A stretch of DNA of 64,000 nucleotides from Gordonia iterans. GTDB lineage: Bacteria; Actinomycetota; Actinomycetes; Mycobacteriales; Mycobacteriaceae. Under the pieces are notes generated by a model, which made no database searches, was not told the DNA's origin, and saw only the letters and a program-made list of their open reading frames with translations. Made by a program: the position numbers and the translations under genes. Numbering within the stretch: the stretch's first letter is position 1; the number at the start of each line of letters is the position of its first letter. Of this stretch, positions 52,953 through 61,729 are shown in pieces. The DNA lies in contig NZ_CP027433.1 of assembly GCF_002993285.1 (NCBI RefSeq), forward strand, positions 1,054,001 through 1,118,000, given 5' to 3'.

Positions 52953-55235
52953 ATGGGAGACCGGTGGGCTCGTCGGCGGCGTCGTGGCGCCGCACTGATC
53001 GCCGCAGGGACGACGATCATGCTGCTGGCCGGGATGGCAATCTCGCCCGCCTCGGCCGCACCGCGCACCGGGAGCGGGCACGGCAGCGTCTACCAGGCGT
53101 ACCTCGTCGATGCGCAGCCCGGAGCGTCCGTGTCGCTGGTGAACGGCGCGGGTGCGACGGTCGGCCGCGGCACCGTCGACCGGCTCGGCTCGTTCCTCGT
53201 CCGCGAACTCGCGGCGGGCGGGGGGTACCGCTTCGTCGTCGGGGGCAAAGCGGGCAATCCCTTCGCGGTGCGTGACGAGTCTCCGCCCGACCGTCGTCTC
53301 TACACGTCGCAGGGACTGCGTCCCGGCCTCAACTATGTGCGCATGCGCGACGGCGTCGAGCTGGCGGTGACGGTGCGCCTGCCGGTCGGCAAGACCCTCG
53401 CCGACGGCCCGTTCCCGACGGTCATCGAGTACTCCGGCTATCAGCACGCCGCTCCGGGCGACTTCTTGCTCGGTGCGGTGAGCGGGCTGGCCGGCATCTC
53501 CGATCCGATGGCCCCGGCCACCGGCACGCTGCTGGGCAACCTGGTCGCGCCGGTCGCCGGTTTCGCCTCGGTGAACGTCCAGATGCGCGGTTCGGGTTGT
53601 TCGGGCGGCGCCTTCGATCTCTTCGACTGGCCGACGACGTACGACGGCTACGACATCGTCGAGACCGTCGCCGCCCAGCCGTGGGTCAAGCATCACAAGG
53701 TGGGCATGGTCGGCATCTCGTTCTCGGGCATCTCGCAGATCGCGACCGCCGGAACGCGGCCGCCGAGCCTGGCTGCGATCGCGCCGATGAGTCTGACCGA
53801 CGACCTCTATTCGACCGGTTTCCCGGGCGGGATCTTCAACAACGGCTTCGCCGACTCCTGGCTCCAAGAACGGCAGGCCGATGCCGAGCCGGCGCCGAGC
53901 GGGGGACAGCCGTATGCCCGGGAACTGGTGCGCCGGGGCGACAAGCACTGCAAGAACAACCAGAAGCTGAGGCTGCAGACCCAACGGATCAAGCACCTGA
54001 TCCAGGAGAATCCCACCCGCAACCGGTCGCTGCTCGAGCACCGCTCGCCGTCGTACTGGGCGCCGAAGGTGACCGTGCCGGTGTATCTGGTGGGAGCGCT
54101 GCAGGACGAGCAGACCGGTCCGCAGTGGACCGACATCATCGGCAGGTTCGACGCCAACCGCAAAGTCTGGGTGCGGATGACCAACGGCGCGCACATCGAC
54201 TCGATCGGCCCGCAGTATCTCGGCCCGTGGTACGAGTTCCTGCGCCTGTACGTGGACCGCTCCGTGCCGACGCAGAACGACACGCTGGCCGCGCTGGTGC
54301 CCGTCCTCTACGGGGCGGTGACCGGCGCACCGGGCCGGCGTCTGGTCACCGCCCGGAATCCGGGCGCCGCCTCGCTTTCCGCGGCGCGGGCGCGGTTCGA
54401 GCGGGATCCGCGGGTGCAGGTCTTCTTCGACAACGGCGCAGGCGGTGTGGTGCCGGGTGACCTTTCGTCGCCGTGGTCGCGCAGCTTCGGCAGTTGGCCG
54501 GCGCGCGCGGTCGGCGACGGACAGCGCTGGTCTCTCGACGAGGCCGGCCGCTTGACGACGACGCCCGGCGCGCCGTCGACGGTGAGCTTCCGCCCCGACC
54601 CGAAGGCGCGGCCGGCGGGCACCATGGACGTCGAGGGCGCCTCGACCGAACCGTGGGCGGCGAGCGCGACGTATCGGTGGACGCCGGTGCCGGGACGCAC
54701 GGGCGTCGGCTTCGTGACCGGCGCACAGCCGCGTGAGGTGATGCTGGTCGGCCCGGCGAGCCTGGATCTGAAGCTCTCGTCGTCGGCCGCCGACACGGAC
54801 TTGCAGGCGACCGTGTCCGAGGTTCGGCCCGACGGTACGGAGATTCTGATGACGACCGGTGTGCTGCGCGCTTCGCTGCGTGCCACCAACGCCTCGGCGA
54901 CGGCACTCAATCCGACGCGTGACTGGCTCAGCCCATCGTCGTTGGCGGGCGTGCAGTCCGTGCGGATCGCCCTGAATCCGATCGGTCACACCGTCCGAAA
55001 GGGATCCAAGATCCGGGTGACGATCACGGCCCCGGGTGGGGACAAGACGTCCTGGCGCTTCGACACCCCGAGCACCGGCGGCCGGGTGGTCAACACGCTG
55101 GCGCTCGGAGCGGGCGGTTCGACGCTGGTGCTCCCGGTGGTGCCCGGCGCCCGGGCCGGGGGTCCGGTACCGGCGTGCGAAGCGCTGCGCGGCCAGCCCT
55201 GCCGGCGGTACCGGCCCGCCTTCAACGGCGGCTAG
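52953..55235 (+). CDS. Secreted S15 / CocE-NonD family hydrolase
   Basis: 760 residues. Signal peptide (RRRRRGAALIAAGTTIMLLAGMAISPASAAP), then an alpha/beta-hydrolase of the X-Pro dipeptidyl-peptidase S15/cocaine-esterase family. RMRDGVELAVTVRLPVG and FPTVIEYSGY lead in, and the nucleophile Ser is in GMVGISFSGISQIATAG. An acidic residue lies in LVGALQDEQTGPQW and His in TNGAHIDSIGPQY. The C-terminal jelly-roll domain carries DLKLSSSAADTDLQATVSEVRPDG and GSKIRVTITAPGGD. An extracellular esterase or peptidase; substrate not assignable. ATG 52953. Confidence 0.88.
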   Translation: MGDRWARRRRRGAALIAAGTTIMLLAGMAISPASAAPRTGSGHGSVYQAYLVDAQPGASVSLVNGAGATVGRGTVDRLGSFLVRELAAGGGYRFVVGGKAGNPFAVRDESPPDRRLYTSQGLRPGLNYVRMRDGVELAVTVRLPVGKTLADGPFPTVIEYSGYQHAAPGDFLLGAVSGLAGISDPMAPATGTLLGNLVAPVAGFASVNVQMRGSGCSGGAFDLFDWPTTYDGYDIVETVAAQPWVKHHKVGMVGISFSGISQIATAGTRPPSLAAIAPMSLTDDLYSTGFPGGIFNNGFADSWLQERQADAEPAPSGGQPYARELVRRGDKHCKNNQKLRLQTQRIKHLIQENPTRNRSLLEHRSPSYWAPKVTVPVYLVGALQDEQTGPQWTDIIGRFDANRKVWVRMTNGAHIDSIGPQYLGPWYEFLRLYVDRSVPTQNDTLAALVPVLYGAVTGAPGRRLVTARNPGAASLSAARARFERDPRVQVFFDNGAGGVVPGDLSSPWSRSFGSWPARAVGDGQRWSLDEAGRLTTTPGAPSTVSFRPDPKARPAGTMDVEGASTEPWAASATYRWTPVPGRTGVGFVTGAQPREVMLVGPASLDLKLSSSAADTDLQATVSEVRPDGTEILMTTGVLRASLRATNASATALNPTRDWLSPSSLAGVQSVRIALNPIGHTVRKGSKIRVTITAPGGDKTSWRFDTPSTGGRVVNTLALGAGGSTLVLPVVPGARAGGPVPACEALRGQPCRRYRPAFNGG

Positions 55236-55343
55236 GTCTCGATACGGCTCCGGGGGCTGCTCGACCGCCGACCGCGAGGGGCGGCGTCCAGGTCGGTGGT
55301 TCGAGTAGCAGGGCGAACGAAGTGAGTCCTGCGTATCGAGACC
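55235..55343. repeat. Family C palindromic element between the S15 and SDR genes
   Basis: GGTCTCGATACG (55235-55246) and CGTATCGAGACC (55332-55343) are perfect inverted repeats. GGTTCGAGTAGCAGGGCGAA and CGAAGTGAGTCC lie in the right arm. It starts at the last base of the S15 stop codon and ends 14 bp from the SDR stop, so it fills the convergent gap and may act as a bidirectional terminator. Confidence 0.85.
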
Positions 55344-55357
55344 CCCGGACCTCGAAG

Positions 55358-56131
55358 TCAGCCCTGCGACAGGACCTTGTTGACCAGGCGGTTGAGGCTG
55401 TTCGGCGTGAACTTGGCGGCGTTGTTCAGCAGCGTGGTCTGGGTGCCGACCGAATAGCTGGTGCGGCCGGTGAGGCGGTCGAGCCGGTTCGGGTGGACCG
55501 ACTCCCACACCTTCTCGGCGACGTCGTCCGCGGTGAGCCGGACGCCGAGGGTCTGCGTCGACTTCGCATCGTTGTCGGCGAGCGCGGTCTTGGCCCAGAG
55601 CGGCCAGATCGAGACCACGCGGATGTCGTCGTCCTGCCACTCCAGCTCGAGCGCTTCGGTGAGGCCGGCGACGAAGAACTTGGCGGCGCTGTAGACGGCG
55701 ATGCCGGGCTGGCCGTAGATCGCCGAGGCCGAGGCGATGTTCACCAGGTGTGCCCCGGGGGTGGCCTTCAGGTAGCGGTGGGCGGCCTGGGCACCGAGGG
55801 CGACGCCGAGTGCGTCGATGTCGATCTGCGCTTTGACGGCCTCGGGGGTGATGGCGGTCAGGTCGCCCGCGGTGAGGATGCCGGCGTTGTTGTCGAGGAC
55901 GTCGAGCTGTCCGCCGGTGTGCGAGGTGAAGTCGGCGAGAGCGTCGGCCCACTGCTGCGCGTCGCGGACGTCCAGTTTGCCGGTGACGAAGTTCGGGTTC
56001 GCTTCCTTCGCGGCGGCGAGGGCGGCGTCGCTGACGTCGTAGATGCCGACAGTCCAGCCGTCGCGGGCGAATCGGTTCGCCGTGGCCAGGCCGATTCCGG
56101 CGGCACCGCCGGAGATGAAGATGGAAGGCAT
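55358..56131 (-). CDS. Short-chain dehydrogenase
   Basis: 257 residues, classical SDR: ISGGAAGIGLATANRFARDGW (GGxxGIG), NNAG, Ser in IASASAIYG and YSAAK. KVWESVHPNRLDRLTGRTSYSVGTQTTLLNNAAKF is a C-terminal extension seen in mycobacterial SDRs of unknown substrate. Divergent from the diiron oxygenase gene, with a shared dyad at 56184-56197 in between, so both may be under one regulator and act on the same lipid-like substrate; that is inference. Confidence 0.85.
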   Translation of the reverse strand: MPSIFISGGAAGIGLATANRFARDGWTVGIYDVSDAALAAAKEANPNFVTGKLDVRDAQQWADALADFTSHTGGQLDVLDNNAGILTAGDLTAITPEAVKAQIDIDALGVALGAQAAHRYLKATPGAHLVNIASASAIYGQPGIAVYSAAKFFVAGLTEALELEWQDDDIRVVSIWPLWAKTALADNDAKSTQTLGVRLTADDVAEKVWESVHPNRLDRLTGRTSYSVGTQTTLLNNAAKFTPNSLNRLVNKVLSQG

Positions 56132-56183
56132 GGGGGTGGTGTGCTCCGCTCACTGATCGCGGCAGGAGATAGCGTCTCCTAAC

Positions 56184-56197
56184 CTACTGGTGGGTAA
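56184..56197. promoter_or_regulatory. Dyad CTACTGGTGGGTAA, shared with the region upstream of sucC
   Basis: Twelve of fourteen bases equal CTACCGGCGGGTAA at 18215-18228; the palindrome CTACTCGCGAGTAG at 18189-18202 fits the same pattern CTAC-N6-GTA. It lies between divergent SDR and diiron oxygenase genes. The regulator is not identified. Confidence 0.5.
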
Positions 56198-56229
56198 GGT
56201 ACTAAGCCTCCGCTGCCCGGTGCAACCCC

Positions 56230-56259
56230 TTGTTAACGTGACAATAAACGTTGTAACAT
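56230..56259 (+). promoter_or_regulatory. Promoter of the diiron oxygenase gene
   Basis: TTGTTA (56230-56235) and TAACAT (56254-56259) with an 18-bp spacer in an A+T-rich patch. It would give a leader of about 60 nt with AAGGAGG (56309-56315) before ATG 56325, in contrast to the leaderless starts elsewhere. Confidence 0.6.
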
Positions 56260-56324
56260 TGAATTGCGTCACACCCGGCGTAGCAGTCCGTAGGCCGTGC
56301 CGGCCGCGAAGGAGGCGATCCACC

Positions 56325-57263
56325 ATGACCGCAGCAATCGAACGCCACGACATCGATCTTCCCGACAACGTCGTGAGCATGCAGGACCAGGGGGCCAACG
56401 CGGTCTCCGAACGCCTGCTCGTGTCTGCCGCGCGGCTGTCGCGCAACGCGATGACCGAGATCGACTGGTCCCTCCCGATGGACCCGGACAAGTACGGCTG
56501 CAGTCCCGAGTGGTCGTCGCTCTACGGCACCGACTACTGGGACGAGCTCACGCAGGAACAGCGCATCTCGGTGACCCGGCACGAGTTCGCCTCGATCATG
56601 TGCATCGGCATCTGGTTCGAGATGATCCTCCAGGAGATGGTGATCCGCGACCAGTACCTCGGCGAGTACCACAGCCCTGAGTTCCAGTTCGCGCTGACCG
56701 AGATCGCCGACGAGTGCCGTCACTCGATCATGTTCGCCAAGGCCTCGGAGAAGATGGTCGGCCGCTCGTACCGGCCGAGTAAGACCGTCGGTCGCCTCGG
56801 CAAGTTATTCAAGGGCACGGCCAAGAACGAGGTCGCCTACGCCGGCATTCTGGTCGCCGAAGAGGTGCTCGACGTCTTCCAGCGCGGCTGCATGCGCGAC
56901 GATCGGGTGTTGCCCTTCATTCGCACCGTCAACGAGATCCACGTCCTGGAAGAGGCGCGCCACATGAAGTTCGCGCGCGAGGAGGTGCGCGAGTCGGTGC
57001 AGGGCATCGGCCGGTTCCGTCGCCAGTTCAGCGCGCTCTCCATCGCCGCGGGCGCCTACTTCATCGTGTCGAGCCTGATCCGGCCGCAGGCGTACGCCGA
57101 CGCCGGCCTGGACACCGAGCGCGCGGTCCGCGAGGCCCGGAACAACGAGCACTTCCACTCGATGATCCGCAGCAGTTGCGCCCATCTCATGGAGTTCCTC
57201 GACGACGTCGGGCTCCTCACCAAGCCGGCGCTGCGGTTCTACCGCAAAGCCCACATGATCTGA
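56325..57263 (+). CDS. AurF-type diiron oxygenase
   Basis: 312 residues, ferritin-like helical protein of the AurF (para-aminobenzoate N-oxygenase) family. Diiron ligands fit WFEMILQEMVIRDQY (Glu), EIADECRHSIMFAKA (E-x-x-H), ILVAEEVLDVFQ (Glu) and EIHVLEEARHMKFAREEV (H ... E-x-x-H). A hydrophobic stretch (FSALSIAAGAYFIVSSLI) may sit at the membrane. It is followed after 9 bp by an FprB-type ferredoxin/ferredoxin reductase, which can supply electrons. The same pair is found as Rv0885-Rv0886. Substrate unknown. Confidence 0.85.
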   Translation: MTAAIERHDIDLPDNVVSMQDQGANAVSERLLVSAARLSRNAMTEIDWSLPMDPDKYGCSPEWSSLYGTDYWDELTQEQRISVTRHEFASIMCIGIWFEMILQEMVIRDQYLGEYHSPEFQFALTEIADECRHSIMFAKASEKMVGRSYRPSKTVGRLGKLFKGTAKNEVAYAGILVAEEVLDVFQRGCMRDDRVLPFIRTVNEIHVLEEARHMKFAREEVRESVQGIGRFRRQFSALSIAAGAYFIVSSLIRPQAYADAGLDTERAVREARNNEHFHSMIRSSCAHLMEFLDDVGLLTKPALRFYRKAHMI

Positions 57264-57272
57264 GGAACATCG

Positions 57273-58868
57273 ATGTCTTTCGTCATCACCCAGTCGTGTT
57301 GCAGCGACGCGGGGTGCGTCTCGGTGTGCCCGGTGAACTGCATCCATCCCACGCCGGAGGAGCGCGGTTTCGGCAGTTCCGACATCCTGCACATCGACCC
57401 CGAGGCCTGCATCGACTGCGGCGCCTGCGCCGATGCGTGTCCGGTCAACGCGATCTTCCCCGCGGACAACCTCGCCGAGCGCGACAAGATCTTCATCGAG
57501 ATCAACGCGGACTACTACAAGAACAACCCGGACATCTCCTCGGGCTGGACCGACGTCGTGTATCCGGAGATCCCGCGCCTTCCGGCGGGTCTGCGGGTGG
57601 CTGTGGTCGGCACCGGGCCCTCCGGCGGCTATGCACTGCGGACCGTCCTGAACCGCACCTCGGCCGCGGTGACCGTGATCGACAAGCTGCCCACCCCGGG
57701 CGGGCTGGTGCGCGCCGGCGTGGCGCCCGATCACCCGAGCACCAAAGACGTGATGCGCACCTTCGACATCCTGTACCGGGACCCGAAGGTCACGATGGCC
57801 ACCAACGTGGAGATCGGCGACGACGTCGACGCCGGCCAGATCACCCCGGCCGAGCTGGCCGAACACTTCGACGCGGTGTTCTACGCCGTCGGCGCGTCGC
57901 AGTCGCGCCGCCTCGGGATCGAGGGAGAGGACCTGCCCGGGTCCACCTCCGCCACTGAGCTGGTGGCCTGGTACAACGCGGTGCCCGGCGCCGGCGGTCC
58001 GCTGCCGCTCGTCGACCCCGCCGCGACCAGCACCGGTCGCGCGGTGATCGTCGGCACCGGCAACGTCGCCCTGGACGTCGCCCGCATTCTGGTGTCGCCG
58101 CCGGAGCTGCTGGCTACCACCGACATCGCCGACCGGGCCCTGGAACTGCTGCGCGAGCAGAACATCCACGAGGTGGTGCTGCTGGGCCGTCGCGGTCAGG
58201 ATGCGGCGGCGTACACCGCGGCGGAGTTCCGCGCGCTCTCGGTGATCCCCGGCGTCGAGGTCGTCGTGCACGACGAGGCCGACGGACCGCTGCCGGAGTT
58301 TGCTCCCACGGCGGATCCTGCGGACCGCCGCATCGTCTTTCTGTTCCACAGCGCGCCCGTCCGGGCCGAGGGCTCCGATCGGCTGGAGTCGGTGATCGTG
58401 CGGCGCGGCGACCGCGAGTACCCGATCGCCGCGGACCTGCTCGTGCGGTCCATCGGCTACCGGTCGGCCCCGATCGGCGGCTTGCCGTTCGACGAGGACT
58501 CCGGGCGCTTCCCGAACATCGACGGCCGCATGGTCGACGACGACGGCGCGGTGATCCCCGGTGCGTACGTACTCGGCTGGGCCGGTCGCGGCTCCACCGG
58601 CGGCATCGGCGCGAATAAGCTGCAGGCCATCTCGACGGTCGAGAAGTTCATCGACGACGTCGTCCAGGGGCGCGTCGAACGGACCACCACGGCGCCCGAT
58701 GCCTTCGACCGGTTACTGCGCAAGCGGCACCGGAAGGTGGTCGGCTACCGGGGCGTCCGGGCGATCGACCGCCGGGAACGTGCTCGCGGCGAGCAGCAGG
58801 GCCGCCCGCGCGTGAAGTTCACCGAACTCGGCGACATGTTGGCGGCGGCGCGTCGTCGTCCGTTCTGA
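57273..58868 (+). CDS. fprB: Ferredoxin-fused ferredoxin-NADP reductase, FprB-type
   Basis: 531 residues. The N-terminal 7Fe/8Fe-like ferredoxin domain (SCCSDAGCVSVCPVNCIHP; IDPEACIDCGACADACPVNAIFP) is followed by an adrenodoxin-reductase-like flavoenzyme. The latter has an FAD site LRVAVVGTGPSGGYALR, LPTPGGLVRAGVAPDHPSTK, an NADP site RAVIVGTGNVALDVARIL, and GWAGRGSTGGIGANKLQA. It transfers electrons from NADPH to an internal Fe-S domain and then probably to the diiron oxygenase encoded just upstream. The C-terminus is basic. Length agrees with mycobacterial FprB. Confidence 0.92.
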   Translation: MSFVITQSCCSDAGCVSVCPVNCIHPTPEERGFGSSDILHIDPEACIDCGACADACPVNAIFPADNLAERDKIFIEINADYYKNNPDISSGWTDVVYPEIPRLPAGLRVAVVGTGPSGGYALRTVLNRTSAAVTVIDKLPTPGGLVRAGVAPDHPSTKDVMRTFDILYRDPKVTMATNVEIGDDVDAGQITPAELAEHFDAVFYAVGASQSRRLGIEGEDLPGSTSATELVAWYNAVPGAGGPLPLVDPAATSTGRAVIVGTGNVALDVARILVSPPELLATTDIADRALELLREQNIHEVVLLGRRGQDAAAYTAAEFRALSVIPGVEVVVHDEADGPLPEFAPTADPADRRIVFLFHSAPVRAEGSDRLESVIVRRGDREYPIAADLLVRSIGYRSAPIGGLPFDEDSGRFPNIDGRMVDDDGAVIPGAYVLGWAGRGSTGGIGANKLQAISTVEKFIDDVVQGRVERTTTAPDAFDRLLRKRHRKVVGYRGVRAIDRRERARGEQQGRPRVKFTELGDMLAAARRRPF

Positions 58869-59116
58869 GTCCTCCTTGTCGGCTGGGCTCCTCGTTCGTC
58901 GGCTGGCTTCCTGTTCGCCGGCTGGGCTCCTTGTTCGCGAGCTGAGCTCCTTGTTCGCCGGCTGAGTTCCTGCTTCGCCGGCTGAGTTCCTGCTTCGCCG
59001 GCTGAGTTCCTGCTTCGGCGGCCGCGCCCTGCTTCGCCGGCTGCGCCCCTGCTTCGGCGGCCGCGCCCTGCTTCGCCGGCTGCGCCCTGCTTCGCCGGCT
59101 GAGCTTGTCGAAGCCA
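58869..59116. repeat. About 20-bp tandem repeat array after fprB
   Basis: Roughly eleven drifting units of GAGTTCCTGCTTCGCCGGCT (variants GCGCCCTGCTTCGCCGGCT) run up to GGCTGAGCTTGTCGAAGCC. The end is the reverse complement of GGCTTCGACAAGCTCAGCC, the family A/D type. It fills nearly all the 299-bp gap between fprB and mprA; I see no gene in it. Confidence 0.85.
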
Positions 59117-59167
59117 CCGGCGCGCCGCTCAGCGCGTTCTTACCTGGGAGGGATAAGACTTGTAGTC

Positions 59168-59854
59168 ATGCGTATTTTGGTGGTCGACGACGATCGGGCC
59201 GTTCGTGAGTCGCTCCGGCGATCACTCACCTTCAACGGGTACACCGTGGAGACGGCCGGCGACGGACTCGAGGCGCTGGAGAAGGTGGTCGCCGATCGTC
59301 CCGAGCTGATGGTGCTCGACGTGATGATGCCGCGCCTGGACGGACTGGAGGTGTGCCGGCGCCTCCGATCGGCTGGGGACGACCTGCCGATCCTGGTGCT
59401 CACCGCACGCGACTCGGTGTCCGAGCGGGTCAGCGGGCTGGATGCCGGGGCCGACGATTATCTGCCCAAACCGTTCGCGATGGAGGAGTTGCTCGCGCGG
59501 CTGCGCGCGCTCTCCCGCCGGACCGCCCGCGAGGACGACCTGGACTCCGAGGCGATCAGCTTCGAGGATCTGACGCTGGACCCGGTGACCCGGGAGGTGA
59601 CTCGCGGCGAGCGGCAGATCAGCCTGACGCGCACGGAGTTCGCTTTGCTGGAGATGCTGATGCACAATCCGCGCCGGGTGCTCACCCGCAGCCGCATCCT
59701 CGAGGAAGTGTGGGGATACGACTTCCCGACCTCGGGGAATGCGCTGGAGGTGTACATCGGCTACCTCCGCCGCAAGACCGAGGCGGACGGCGAGGCGCGC
59801 CTGATCCACACCGTCCGCGGCGTCGGCTACGTGCTCCGCGAGAACGCGCCGTAG
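59168..59854 (+). CDS. mprA: Response regulator MprA
   Basis: OmpR/PhoB-family regulator of envelope stress, 228 residues. The receiver domain has [20 protein letters not shown] with Asp-Asp-Asp, the phosphoacceptor Asp 51 in [16 protein letters not shown], Thr in VLTARDS and Lys in YLPKPF. The C-terminal winged helix has [36 protein letters not shown] and [25 protein letters not shown]. Order mprA-mprB-pepD-moaB2 is that of M. tuberculosis Rv0981-Rv0984. Here the gap to mprB is about 230 bp of repeats instead of an overlap. Confidence 0.95.
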   Translation: MRILVVDDDRAVRESLRRSLTFNGYTVETAGDGLEALEKVVADRPELMVLDVMMPRLDGLEVCRRLRSAGDDLPILVLTARDSVSERVSGLDAGADDYLPKPFAMEELLARLRALSRRTAREDDLDSEAISFEDLTLDPVTREVTRGERQISLTRTEFALLEMLMHNPRRVLTRSRILEEVWGYDFPTSGNALEVYIGYLRRKTEADGEARLIHTVRGVGYVLRENAP

Positions 59855-59876
59855 CCGTCAGACCTCCGGCCACCGC

Positions 59877-60048
59877 AAGCCCCGTCGATAGCCCCTTGAG
59901 CCCCGTAGCCCCTTGAGCCCCGTCGAAAGGCCCTTGAGCCCCGTAGCCCCTTGAGCCCCGTCGAAAGGCCCTTGAGCCCCGTAGCCCCTTGAGCCCCGTC
60001 GAAAGGCCCTTGAGCCCCGTCGAAAGGCCCTTGAGCCCCGTCGAAAGG
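59877..60048. repeat. Family A repeat array between mprA and mprB
   Basis: Unit CCTTGAGCCCCGTCGAAAGG, partly in 38-bp compound units (CCTTGAGCCCCGTAGCC followed by the core), with five copies of GTCGAAAGG. Unit edges CCTT/AAGG are complementary. It occupies most of the gap between mprA and mprB. Confidence 0.88.
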
Positions 60049-60083
60049 AACGCCGCTCCTTGAGTTCCTCCCGCAGCCGCGCC

Positions 60084-61502
60084 ATGCGCGACCCGATCCC
60101 GCTGACGCGTTCCGTGTCGCTGCGGACCCGCGTCGCGTTGCTGTCGGCGGCGGTGGTGCTCCTGTCGGCGATGCTGATGGCCGGGGCGACCTACGTGTTC
60201 GTGTACCGGGCCCTTTATCAAGACGTCGACACTCAGCTCGTGGCGCGCGCGGACGGCATGACGGCGCTGGCCAAGACCGGTCAGCTGGCCGCGAATCCGG
60301 AACGGCTCCTGGCCGGCACCGTGTTCTCCACGAACATGACCATCGCTCTGGTGCAGCCGGACGGGCACGCGTACGGCGTGGGCGACGTGCCGTTCGAGGA
60401 CGCCGAGCGGCAGATCGCGCAGTCGACCAATCCTCCCGGGAAGCTCAATCAGAGTCTGCGCACGGTCGGCAACCATCGAGTGCTCGCACGCAAGCTGACC
60501 GACGGCAACACGCTCGTGCTGGCCCAGAGCCTCGACCACACCGATGCGATCCTCAAACGCCTCGCGTCGGTGCTGTTCGTGGCCGGTGGCATCGGCGTCG
60601 CGTTCGCGCTGGTGGCCGGGGCCCTGGTGGCCCGCGGTGGACTGCGGCCGGTCGCGCGGCTGACCGACGCGGCCGAACGGATCGCGCGCACCCAGGACCT
60701 GCGTCCGCTGCCGGTGACGGGCAAGGACGAGCTGGCCCGGCTGACCGAGGCGTTCAACGCGATGCTCGCCGCGCTCGCCGAGTCGCGCGCCAAGCAGGCG
60801 AGGCTGGTCGCCGACGCCGGGCACGAGCTGAAGACGCCGCTGACCTCGCTTCGCACCAACCTGGAACTGCTGATAGCCGCGTCCGAACCGGGTGCGCCGT
60901 CGGTGCCGGCCGCCGACATGGTGGAACTGCGCTCGGACGTGGTGGCGCAGATCGAGGAACTGTCGACCCTGGTCGGTGATCTGGTCGACCTCGCGCGCGA
61001 GGACTCCCACGACGCGGTCTTCGAGGAATGCGACCTCACCGAGATCATCGACGATGCGTTGTCCCGGGTGCGACGCCGCCGCGCCGACATCGAGTTCGAC
61101 GTGCAGGTGCAGCCTTGGTACGTCTTCGGCGAGGTCGGCGGGTTGACTCGCGCGGTGCTCAACGTGCTCGACAATGCGGCGAAGTGGAGTCCGCCCGGCC
61201 GGGAGGTGCAGGTCCGGCTGCGTCAGATCGGGCCGGAGCTGGCCGAGTTCACCGTCGCCGACTGCGGTCCCGGCATCCCTCCGGAGGATCGCGAGCTGGT
61301 GTTCGAGCGCTTCTACCGGGCCGCAGCCACCCGGTCCATGCCCGGTTCCGGCCTCGGGCTGGCGATCGTGCGACAGGTGGTGGTGCGTCTGGGCGGCACG
61401 GTGACCGCCGAGCAGTCCCCGCAGGGCGGCGCGCTGATCCGGATGACCCTGCCGGGTTCGCCGGTGCACACCGAGCCGGACCCCGTCGTCGTCCCGCGCT
61501 GA
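60084..61502 (+). CDS. mprB: Sensor histidine kinase MprB
   Basis: 472 residues from ATG 60084 (TTG 60060 inside the repeat is an alternative). TM1 VALLSAAVVLLSAMLMAGATYVFVY, an extracytoplasmic sensor of about 130 residues, TM2 LFVAGGIGVAFALVAGALVA, HAMP, then DHp box ARLVADAGHELKTPLTSLRTNLE with His 247. ATPase boxes follow: LNVLDNAAKWSPPG (N), VADCGPGIPPED (G1) and GSGLGLAIVRQVV (G2). Phosphorylates MprA in response to surface stress. No Shine-Dalgarno sequence is visible before the ATG, so its translation or promoter may depend on the repeat array. Confidence 0.93.
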   Translation: MRDPIPLTRSVSLRTRVALLSAAVVLLSAMLMAGATYVFVYRALYQDVDTQLVARADGMTALAKTGQLAANPERLLAGTVFSTNMTIALVQPDGHAYGVGDVPFEDAERQIAQSTNPPGKLNQSLRTVGNHRVLARKLTDGNTLVLAQSLDHTDAILKRLASVLFVAGGIGVAFALVAGALVARGGLRPVARLTDAAERIARTQDLRPLPVTGKDELARLTEAFNAMLAALAESRAKQARLVADAGHELKTPLTSLRTNLELLIAASEPGAPSVPAADMVELRSDVVAQIEELSTLVGDLVDLAREDSHDAVFEECDLTEIIDDALSRVRRRRADIEFDVQVQPWYVFGEVGGLTRAVLNVLDNAAKWSPPGREVQVRLRQIGPELAEFTVADCGPGIPPEDRELVFERFYRAAATRSMPGSGLGLAIVRQVVVRLGGTVTAEQSPQGGALIRMTLPGSPVHTEPDPVVVPR

Positions 61503-61511
61503 CTCCCGCCA

Positions 61512-61654
61512 GCTCCTTGAGCCCGCCAGCCCCTTGAGCCCCGCCGCGCGCTCCTTGAGCCCCGTCGAAAGGTCCTTGAGCCCGTCGGACGCTCCTTGAG
61601 CCCCGCCGCGCGCTCCTTGAGCCCGTCGGACGCTCCTTGAGCCCCGTCGAAAGG
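61512..61654. repeat. Family A repeat array between mprB and pepD
   Basis: Seven CTTGAGCC-type units, two ending in CCGTCGAAAGG and others in CCGTCGGACG or CCGCCGCGCG. It is the same family as the array between mprA and mprB and lies immediately before the pepD promoter region. Confidence 0.85.
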
Positions 61655-61716
61655 ACCGCCTGGCCGTCACCAGCGAATCTGCAGACCTCCCTGAGCCCGC
61701 TCACAGAAACGTCACT

Positions 61717-61722
61717 TACTGT
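61717..61722 (+). promoter_or_regulatory. -10 hexamer of pepD (leaderless)
   Basis: TACTGT, then GGTGCGC, then ATG at 61730. This would give pepD its own promoter downstream of the repeat array. Confidence 0.45.
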
Positions 61723-61729
61723 GGTGCGC

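Noticed and set aside
58713..59117. Minus-strand 134-codon open frame before mprA
   Set aside because: It translates the 20-bp tandem array ([13 protein letters not shown] type) and then runs antisense into fprB.
59877..60048. Regular repeat array that might be taken for a CRISPR
   Set aside because: The units are directly contiguous or in compound tandem without unique spacers of constant length, no cas gene is nearby, and the same unit occurs at many places.
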